From assembly GCA_023393635.1 (NCBI GenBank), contig JAEWKT010000005.1:22325-86324 (forward strand): a DNA stretch of 64,000 nucleotides. The letters run 5' to 3'. Positions 59,336-64,000 of the stretch are shown here, piece after piece; position 1 is the first letter of the stretch, and each line of letters starts with the position of its first letter. A model generated the notes under the pieces. That model searched no databases and was not told where the DNA came from. It saw only the letters and a program-made list of their open reading frames with translations. The DNA is from Pseudomonadota bacterium (GTDB lineage: Bacteria; Pseudomonadota; Gammaproteobacteria; Pseudomonadales; Moraxellaceae). The position numbers and the translations under genes are program-made.

Positions 59336-60672
59336 TCGTCATGCCCTCGCATCTGTGTGCTACTGATATTTAGAAACTGGCTGTATTGCAGCGCAGCAAC
59401 CACGCGCACTTCACCAACTGGCCCATGGCGATTTTTACCAATAATGATTTCAGCAGTTCCCCGATGCTCACTGTCCTTGTTGTAAACCTCATCACGATAC
59501 AAAAACATAATCAGGTCTGCATCCTGCTCAATCTGTCCAGATGCGCGTATATCGCTCATGATGGGACGTTTGTTCGGCCGTTTTTCTAGCTCACGGTTTA
59601 GTTGCGATAATGCAATGACGGGGCAATTAAATTCCTTGGCGATGGCCTTTAGTCCTTTGCTGATCTCTGCAATTTTGTTGGCCTCAGTATCATTGCGGCC
59701 AGCGTTAAGCGATCCCATTAGTTGCAGGTAGTCAACAAAGATGGCGCCAATGTCACCATGACGCGCTTTGGTTGCAAATGCAGCATGGCGCACATCGGAT
59801 AAGGTAGGCGCAAACTTAGGTTCTATGTAGATCGGTTTTTTATCTAGTAGCGCAAACGCATTGGTAATTTTCACACTGCTAATTTCATCAGCCTTTTTAT
59901 AATCATTAACAATTGAGATAGGCACAGTTGCCAGGCTTGAGATCATGCGAGCGTATAAATCAGGAATAGACATTTCAGCAGACATGATCAAAACAGGGCG
60001 GTTTTGACGTAATGCTATGTGCATTGCATAAGTTTGCATAAACGTGGTTTTACCCATTGCAGGGCGCGCCCCAATAATGACCAGATGGCCAGCCTCAATA
60101 TTGACTTTGTTGTCTAGCTCAATAATCCCCGATTGAGTGATACTATTTTCATTTTCAGCGCGCTCTTCAATGCGGGCTAACAGTTGTTGCAATCCTGCAT
60201 GTGAATCAGCAGCCGCTTCCGACACGGTGGACAGTTGAATGCTGCTAATTTGTGCATTGATCTGATTGACGACAGTTGCGCCAGTCTTGGTATTTTTAAC
60301 ATCACGGGCAGCAGCTAGGCCATCAACACAAATACTTTCAAGGTCGCGCCTAATGCGTAGGTTTTGAAGCTCAGTAACGTGGTAGTCAATATTGGTTACT
60401 GCTAGCTTCTCAGCTGTGATACTCGTAACGTATTCGGCTGGCACCGCAACTTTGGCTTGCTTCTGGCACTCTTGCACAACTGCTGCCACTTCAATGCGCT
60501 TGGCTTCAGCACTAACCCGCGTCCATGCGTCAAATATTTGCTGGTGTCTGGCATCAACAAACAGGTTTGTATTGAGTTCAGCAATGTGATTTGCCCAATA
60601 TTTGTTGGGTAGTGTCAAAAGCGCATTAAGGACGATGCGCTCGCATTGGCTGCTATGGATTTCGGTATTCAT
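59332..60672 (-). CDS. Replicative DNA helicase, DnaB-like
   Basis: The 446-residue hexameric helicase unwinds DNA at the phage origin. The N-terminal DnaB domain (ERIVLNALLTLPNKYWANHIAELNTNLFVDARHQQIFDAW) is followed by the RecA-like ATPase with Walker A GARPAMGKTT (201-210), Walker B GAIFVDYLQLM, and ALSQLNRELEKRPNKRPIMSDIRASGQIEQDADLIMFLYRDE. This is the full DnaB signature set. It overlaps the replication-protein gene by 4 bp, suggesting a loader-helicase pair. Confidence 0.92.
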   Translation of the reverse strand: MNTEIHSSQCERIVLNALLTLPNKYWANHIAELNTNLFVDARHQQIFDAWTRVSAEAKRIEVAAVVQECQKQAKVAVPAEYVTSITAEKLAVTNIDYHVTELQNLRIRRDLESICVDGLAAARDVKNTKTGATVVNQINAQISSIQLSTVSEAAADSHAGLQQLLARIEERAENENSITQSGIIELDNKVNIEAGHLVIIGARPAMGKTTFMQTYAMHIALRQNRPVLIMSAEMSIPDLYARMISSLATVPISIVNDYKKADEISSVKITNAFALLDKKPIYIEPKFAPTLSDVRHAAFATKARHGDIGAIFVDYLQLMGSLNAGRNDTEANKIAEISKGLKAIAKEFNCPVIALSQLNRELEKRPNKRPIMSDIRASGQIEQDADLIMFLYRDEVYNKDSEHRGTAEIIIGKNRHGPVGEVRVVAALQYSQFLNISSTQMRGHDE

Positions 60673-61562
60673 GATGCGCGCCCTTTCACTTCGGCCAGCA
60701 CATCACTCCAGTCAATTGGAGTAAATACAGGCATGCCGTTTTCGTCTCTCTCGTAGTCGGTCATGACGGGTACGTGATTATCTTCTGGCGCATTGGAGTT
60801 TGTAGGAACTTGGTATTGAGCAACCGTCGTTTCGTCCTGCCACTTCCAACTCGCGTTAAAACTTACCCACCCTTTCACGATGGTTATTTCAGCCGCTTGT
60901 GCAAATGGAATGCCTGCTTTGGTGGCTTGTGAGGCCATTACATTCAAAGCGGTATCAGTGATTGCAGATTTCTTAACCCTGCGGTGTTTAATAAAATCCT
61001 TTGCCAGTTGCTCTGAACAACCCAGCTCAATCAGTTTTTCAAGGTCAGATTTTTCTTTTGGCTCAGCTTTGGATTTTGGTGTTGGTTTTTGTGTTGGCGT
61101 AACAACTGATGGTTCATTGGTGGTTATATGATGGTTCATATGGTGGTTAGTTAGAACGTCATTCAGGGGTTCAATGAACGAGGTTCTAGGGTCACATGAA
61201 TGAGGTTCTATAGTGGTAGAATCTCTTTCAGGGGTGAACGTGGTGCAGGGGTGAACGTCATTCAGGGGTGAAGCCTTGAAATATGGTGGGTATTTGTATT
61301 CGCCTTTAAAGTTTTCGGGATGAATAATGTAGATATTATTGCCGCCATTACCTGGGGTTTGGGTGATTAAACCCAGCTCACGAAGCTTGGCTAAGCCATT
61401 GCTCACCGACCGAGTTGTGAGGCACAAGGCATAAGATAAAGTGGTAATGCTTGGATAAGCTCGCCCACTATCATCCGCAAAATCTGCTAATCCTGTTAGC
61501 ACCTGTTTGGCTACGTTTGGCAACTGCATATACTTAACCGAATTACTGATCTTATTGCTCAT
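60669..61562 (-). CDS. Phage replication initiator, helix-turn-helix
   Basis: The 297-residue protein has an N-terminal winged-helix (VLTGLADFADDSGRAYPSITTLSYALCLTTRSVSNGLAKLRELGLI), the usual start of phage O-type or Rep proteins. A Ser/Thr/Pro-rich linker follows (residues 100-165), then a C-terminal helical domain (SEQLAKDFIKHRRVKKSAITDTALNVMASQATKAG) that resembles DnaT/PriC-like helicase-loading segments. It sits directly upstream of dnaB. An origin inside the gene is plausible; the linker region has a run of repeated GAACG/ATTCAG-type words. Confidence 0.72.
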   Translation of the reverse strand: MSNKISNSVKYMQLPNVAKQVLTGLADFADDSGRAYPSITTLSYALCLTTRSVSNGLAKLRELGLITQTPGNGGNNIYIIHPENFKGEYKYPPYFKASPLNDVHPCTTFTPERDSTTIEPHSCDPRTSFIEPLNDVLTNHHMNHHITTNEPSVVTPTQKPTPKSKAEPKEKSDLEKLIELGCSEQLAKDFIKHRRVKKSAITDTALNVMASQATKAGIPFAQAAEITIVKGWVSFNASWKWQDETTVAQYQVPTNSNAPEDNHVPVMTDYERDENGMPVFTPIDWSDVLAEVKGRAS

Positions 61563-61786
61563 ACAGCTACCTCTGCGTCAATACTGGCTGTGCAAGCAAT
61601 CGAGCCTAGTTTGCACAGCGTGTCGTAAAAATCCTTGGCAACACGATCATTAAGCCCGTAGCCATTCATGAAACGGTTAATTTCTTCAACGGCATAGCCA
61701 CTAACTCGCAGCACTTCATCAGTGCCAAATACATGTAGCGCATGCTGTATGAGATCGCGCAGGGCGATACGTTCGGAGATTTTCAT
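61559..61786 (-). CDS. Hypothetical early phage protein
   Basis: The 75-residue protein begins MKISERIALRDLIQHALHVFGTD and is helical. HVFGTDEVLRVSGYAVEEINRFMNGYGLNDRVAKDFYDTL resembles a degenerate helix-turn-helix. It overlaps its neighbours by 4 bp on each side. Possible DNA-binding protein; no family assigned. Confidence 0.6.
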   Translation of the reverse strand: MKISERIALRDLIQHALHVFGTDEVLRVSGYAVEEINRFMNGYGLNDRVAKDFYDTLCKLGSIACTASIDAEVAV

Positions 61787-61947
61787 GCTTTACGCTCCTC
61801 ATTCGGACACACGCCAAACCACAACTGCAATGCGGGTGCAGGCTGTGCGTCTTTATCAGTGCTGTAGTGTTTGCAGTTTTGACAGCAGACAAACGTCATG
61901 TTGTTGAATTTATGGCTGTGGTGATGGCCTTGGCATTTGGTGCTCAT
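61783..61947 (-). CDS. Small cysteine-rich early phage protein (54 aa)
   Basis: The protein (MSTKCQGHHHSHKFNNMTFVCCQNCKHY) has a histidine/cysteine-rich N-terminus with CCQNC and a later cysteine in FGVCPNEE, a probable zinc-binding module. ATG 61947 overlaps the stop of the upstream gene (ATGA). Function unknown. Confidence 0.6.
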   Translation of the reverse strand: MSTKCQGHHHSHKFNNMTFVCCQNCKHYSTDKDAQPAPALQLWFGVCPNEERKA

Positions 61948-62189
61948 GCGCCACCCCCAATAGCCGCGATAATCAACAAAACATTGATGGCAACTGACAG
62001 CAGTAATGCAGTTTTCCAAAACTCTGCACGCTGCTTGGCGCGATGCAGTGAGTAAGCCGCATCGTTTGCGGTCATGATTGATTGCAATATGTTCTTATCG
62101 CATTCGGAACAGTGTTTATGCGCAAACGGTGTGATTTGTAATTCGTCATGGCGCATTACAACTTCTGGCCACTTTTCTGATTTGCTCAT
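61944..62189 (-). CDS. Small phage membrane protein with CxxC
   Basis: The 81-residue protein (MSKSEKWPEVVMRHDELQITPFAHKHCSECDKN) has one HCSEC site in its N-terminal half and a C-terminal membrane helix (FWKTALLLSVAINVLLIIAAIG). A membrane-anchored metal-binding early protein is suggested; possible superinfection-exclusion role is speculation. ATG 62189 overlaps the upstream stop. Confidence 0.6.
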   Translation of the reverse strand: MSKSEKWPEVVMRHDELQITPFAHKHCSECDKNILQSIMTANDAAYSLHRAKQRAEFWKTALLLSVAINVLLIIAAIGGGA

Positions 62190-62362
62190 ACGACACCTCC
62201 ACAACAAACATCGTCATTGTGCGGACAGGTGGCGCATGGGCTTAAGACCTGCTCATCAGCATGTGACAGTTCCTGCGCATTTGCCTCTGCAAGCGTTCTT
62301 GGATTATCAAAAATGCGGTTGAAGTGATCCATAATTGTTGGTGCTTTACTTTCATCGCTCAT
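62186..62362 (-). CDS. Small early phage protein with cysteine tail
   Basis: The 58-residue protein (MSDESKAPTIMDHFNRIFDNPRTLAE) ends in a cysteine cluster (SPCATCPHNDDVCCGG), likely zinc- or iron-binding. It is the first gene after cro in the early operon and overlaps the next gene by 4 bp. Confidence 0.58.
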   Translation of the reverse strand: MSDESKAPTIMDHFNRIFDNPRTLAEANAQELSHADEQVLSPCATCPHNDDVCCGGVV

Positions 62363-62424
62363 GGTGTTTAAATCCTTATCGCTACTTGATTTGCTTGTGT
62401 CCAACCACAAGCACGAAAACCCGC

Positions 62425-62646
62425 TTAATTCGTTAAGCGGGTTTTTTGGTTTTCTTGGGTTTGAATCTCATAGATATTGCAAAGCGACAGCAGTTTGTTT
62501 GCAGTTTGAAAATTAATGCGGCCGCGCTTGCCTTGCTTGCCAGATGCCAAAAAAGAAATAAAAGGCTGAGAGCAGCCAGCTTGCTTAGCAAGTTCTTGCT
62601 GTGTCATTTGCGCTAGCAATTGATTAACAATGTGTTGCCAGTTCAT
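62425..62646 (-). CDS. cro: Cro-like HTH regulator
   Basis: The 73-residue protein (MNWQHIVNQLLAQMTQQELAKQAGCSQPFISFLASGKQGKRG) has a canonical helix-turn-helix: QQELAKQAGCSQPFISFLASG. Its gene diverges from the cI repressor gene and is first in the early operon. It probably competes with CI for the operators at 62661-62716. ATG 62646 is preferred over ATG 62661, which would be inside the operator. Confidence 0.85.
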   Translation of the reverse strand: MNWQHIVNQLLAQMTQQELAKQAGCSQPFISFLASGKQGKRGRINFQTANKLLSLCNIYEIQTQENQKTRLTN

Positions 62647-62660
62647 TTTAATTACCTTCA

Positions 62661-62716
62661 ATAACTTAAGTAATAATCTATAACTTTTGTTTTAAAAAGT
62701 CAATAATCTATGTTAT
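62661..62716. promoter_or_regulatory. cI/cro operator cluster
   Basis: Two sites fit ATAAC-N4-GTTAT with one mismatch each: 62661-62674 (ATAACTTAAGTAAT) and 62703-62716 (ATAATCTATGTTAT). A half-match lies between them at 62673-62686. Further sites of the same consensus occur at 63555-63568 and 63580-63593. Confidence 0.7.
62675..62703 (-). promoter_or_regulatory. Early (cro) promoter
   Basis: On the minus strand TTGACT (62703-62698), 17 bp and TAGATT (62680-62675) form the probable cro promoter. It is overlapped at both ends by operator sites. Confidence 0.6.
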
Positions 62717-62759
62717 TTTGTTTTATGTTAATTTATTACATAGGTAATTAAATATAGTT

Positions 62760-63482
62760 ATGGGTATTCTTATGGTCGGCTTAACTTGTGGTGATCGCGT
62801 CAGGGAAGCACGCACAAGGCTTGGGTTTTCACAATCTCTATTGGCTAGGAAAGCCAATTTATCCCAAGCTGCTATATCTAAGATCGAAAACAACGACACT
62901 GACAATTCAAAATATATTGCTCAGGTGGCTCAAGCTTTAAATACTTCTATGGATTTTTTAATCTATGGCGAGGAGTACATAAAAAAGCAATCTGGGACAT
63001 TTGCAGAGTTTGTAGTTGTAGGTGGTGAAAATGCTGGAACTGAACCTACTCCTGGCGAATATGTATTAGTTCCACAATTCGACATATACGCATCTTGCGG
63101 AGGGGGTTCAATTATTGATGCTGTTGAGGTTAAGGGTGGCTTGGTTTTTAGCCGTAAATGGTTACGAGAACAAGGGCTGCCGTCACCAGACGACTTGCGC
63201 GTGATATACGCTAAAGGTGAAAGTATGTATCCCTCCATTGAAGATGGTCAGGTTTTACTGGTTAATCCACACGAAACAACACCAAAATCAAATAAGGTTT
63301 ATTTTTTATGTATTGATGGCCAGTATTACGTTAAACGACTTATTAATATGGTCACTCATTGGGTTGTCAGGTCGGATAATGTGGATAAAATTCAATATCC
63401 AGATATTGAGTTATCAATGGAGGATATAAAAAGCAAAATAGAGATAGAGGGTCGCATCTGCTGGAAAGGCGGCACGATGTAA
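62760..63482 (+). CDS. cI: CI-type phage repressor, HTH plus S24 peptidase
   Basis: The 240-residue protein keeps the prophage silent. N-terminal HTH_XRE covers residues 11-66 (RVREARTRLGFSQSLLARKANLSQAAISKIEN). The C-terminal S24 domain holds the Ser-Lys dyad: S155 in AKGESMYPSI and K192 in QYYVKRL, the usual 37-residue spacing. The likely self-cleavage site is Cys-Gly within YASCGGG (residues 110-116), so SOS/RecA-mediated induction is expected. Codons 1 and 5 are both ATG and neither has a good Shine-Dalgarno, suggesting leaderless translation. Confidence 0.9.
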   Translation: MGILMVGLTCGDRVREARTRLGFSQSLLARKANLSQAAISKIENNDTDNSKYIAQVAQALNTSMDFLIYGEEYIKKQSGTFAEFVVVGGENAGTEPTPGEYVLVPQFDIYASCGGGSIIDAVEVKGGLVFSRKWLREQGLPSPDDLRVIYAKGESMYPSIEDGQVLLVNPHETTPKSNKVYFLCIDGQYYVKRLINMVTHWVVRSDNVDKIQYPDIELSMEDIKSKIEIEGRICWKGGTM

Positions 63483-63498
63483 ATTATTTAAATTATAA

Positions 63499-63522
63499 GG
63501 CGCTCATGTAGCGCCTTTTTTA
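63499..63522 (+). terminator. Terminator after cI
   Basis: AAGGCGCT and AGCGCCTT form a perfect stem around CATGT, followed by six Ts. Confidence 0.88.
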
Positions 63523-63554
63523 TTACCTAAATTATAACAAAAAGTATAAATATT

Positions 63555-63593
63555 ATAAGATATGTTATTGACGGTAGTTATAACATAAGTTAT
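63555..63593. promoter_or_regulatory. Second operator pair, upstream of the pentapeptide-repeat gene
   Basis: ATAAGATATGTTAT (63555-63568, one mismatch) and ATAACATAAGTTAT (63580-63593, exact) fit the ATAAC-N4-GTTAT consensus of the cI/cro operators. They lie 75-110 bp before the pentapeptide-repeat gene. Confidence 0.65.
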
Positions 63594-63610
63594 ATTAACC
63601 CCACAGACAA

Positions 63611-63647
63611 CAAAAAGCCCCTACCGATCTCGACAATCTAGGGGCTT
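63611..63647 (-). terminator. Hairpin upstream of pentapeptide gene, minus-strand terminator-like
   Basis: AAGCCCCTA and TAGGGGCTT form a 9-bp stem with a 15-nt loop. On the minus strand it is followed by TTTTTGTTGTCT, the same tail as the late-operon terminators, although no minus-strand gene ends here within the window. Confidence 0.55.
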
Positions 63648-63667
63648 GCTACAGGAGCAACATCATT

Positions 63668-64000
63668 ATGCCACAAACCTACGAAATTAAAAACCGCTAC
63701 ACAGGCGAAGTACTGTTTAGCTACGAGCCACAAGAAGGCCAAGAATCAGGAATGATTACACGCCATGCGGCAGAGGCTGCTATTGCTAGCGGCGCAAATC
63801 TTTGTGACGCAAATCTTTGTGACGCAAATCTTTGTGACGCAAATCTTTGGGGCGCAAATCTTTGTGGCGCAAATCTTTGGGACGCAAATCTTCGGGGCGC
63901 AAATCATTGGGACGCAAATCTTTGGGGCGCAAATCTTAGTGGCGCAAATCTTCGGGACGCAAATCTTCGGGGCGCAAATCTTTGTGACGCAAATCTTAGT
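63668..64000 (+). CDS. Pentapeptide-repeat protein (truncated by the window edge)
   Basis: The gene starts ATG 63668 (MPQTYEIKNRYTGEVLFSYE), after AGGAG, and runs off the window without a stop. From residue 43 the protein is a pure A-N-L-x-D/G pentapeptide repeat (about 14 units in view), forming a right-handed quadrilateral beta-helix. The N-terminal YEIKNRYTGEVLFSYEPQEG is the standard start of a phage pentapeptide family. Some members mimic DNA (MfpA, Qnr) but most have unknown roles. Its promoter region has two CI/Cro-type operators. Confidence 0.85.
   Translation, partial: MPQTYEIKNRYTGEVLFSYEPQEGQESGMITRHAAEAAIASGANLCDANLCDANLCDANLWGANLCGANLWDANLRGANHWDANLWGANLSGANLRDANLRGANLCDANLS
63785..64000 (+). 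repeat. 15-bp tandem DNA repeats in the pentapeptide gene
   Basis: About 14 head-to-tail 15-bp units GACGCAAATCTTTGT or close variants (GGCGCAAATCTTTGG and similar). Neighbouring units differ by only one to three bases, mostly at the two variable codons. Confidence 0.9.

Larger units (their letters stand above)
23674..64000. mobile_element. Tailed-phage (siphovirus-like) prophage, left end and body
   Basis: A complete set of terminase, portal, head, tail, lysis, replication and repressor genes lies between attL at 23674 and the right edge of the window. Head proteins are Mu-like in part (DUF935 portal, gpF-like, DUF1320, Gp37-like, gpG-like), while the capsid pair looks lambda-like. No transposase is seen, and the tRNA fragment indicates site-specific integration. 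The integrase, excisionase and attR must be to the right of 64000. No obvious broken structural gene was seen, so it may be inducible. Confidence 0.92.

Noticed and set aside
63785..64000. Short tandem repeats as a CRISPR array
   Set aside because: The 15-bp units are contiguous with no unique spacers and encode a pentapeptide protein in frame.
23674..64000. Mu-like transposable phage
   Set aside because: Head proteins resemble Mu relatives, but there is no MuA/MuB transposase in the window, no Mu-type early region, and integration at a tRNA indicates site-specific recombination.

Overview
The window looks like a chromosomal segment of a gammaproteobacterium, most likely a Moraxellaceae relative (Acinetobacter/Moraxella type). 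This is inferred from the obgE-proB gene pair, the long (486-residue) glyceraldehyde-3-phosphate dehydrogenase, the blc/uvrB/aspC-type housekeeping genes and the moderate-to-low GC content. No species can be named from the sequence alone.

Positions 1-23,670 are host chromosome. They hold an EamA exporter divergent from an AraC regulator, dusB, a PNPOx-like stress protein, a DUF1615 lipoprotein, obgE-proB, gap, blc, uvrB and marC. Next comes an iron-uptake locus: a TonB-dependent siderophore receptor divergent from DUF3325, DUF3649-like and PepSY membrane proteins, with two Fur-box-like sites between them. It is followed by two alpha/beta hydrolases, an aspartate aminotransferase, two identical tRNA-Asn genes and a DUF2726 gene broken by one in-frame stop. 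Two small genes (55 and 56 codons' worth of protein) can also be read here.

From 23,674 to beyond the right edge lies a tailed-phage (siphovirus-like) prophage. Its left end is marked by a 50-bp 3' fragment of a tRNA-Arg(CCG), the expected attL. The intact tRNA, attR and integrase should lie to the right of the window. The first prophage locus inside attL is a tightly overlapping six-gene operon (23,841-27,906, minus strand). It resembles a type IV (Csf) CRISPR-Cas effector: a small alpha-helical Cas11-like protein, Csf2/Cas7, a Cas6e-like RNase, Csf3/Cas5 and the zinc-finger Csf1. A TGT/DpdA-like base-transglycosylase is embedded in the operon. There is no DinG helicase, no adaptation gene and no CRISPR array in the window. 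Two unknown genes, the first very acidic, are transcribed divergently from it.

The rest of the prophage reads right to left. The lysogeny switch is cI (plus) and cro (minus), with ATAAC-N4-GTTAT operators on both sides of cI. The early genes follow: HTH replication protein, DnaB helicase, a DUF3310 protein, a VRR-NUC nuclease and a Q-position regulator. A near-consensus sigma-70 promoter then precedes a roughly 530-nt densely structured leader RNA punctuated by terminators. Downstream lie the packaging, head, tail and lysis genes, which mix Mu-like head proteins with a lambda-like capsid and a long tail module. Many intrinsic terminators interrupt this late transcription unit, which points to processive antitermination. 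An outer-membrane beta-barrel gene and a DNA methyltransferase are phage accessory genes. At the right edge a pentapeptide-repeat gene, made of nearly perfect 15-bp DNA repeats, runs off the window.
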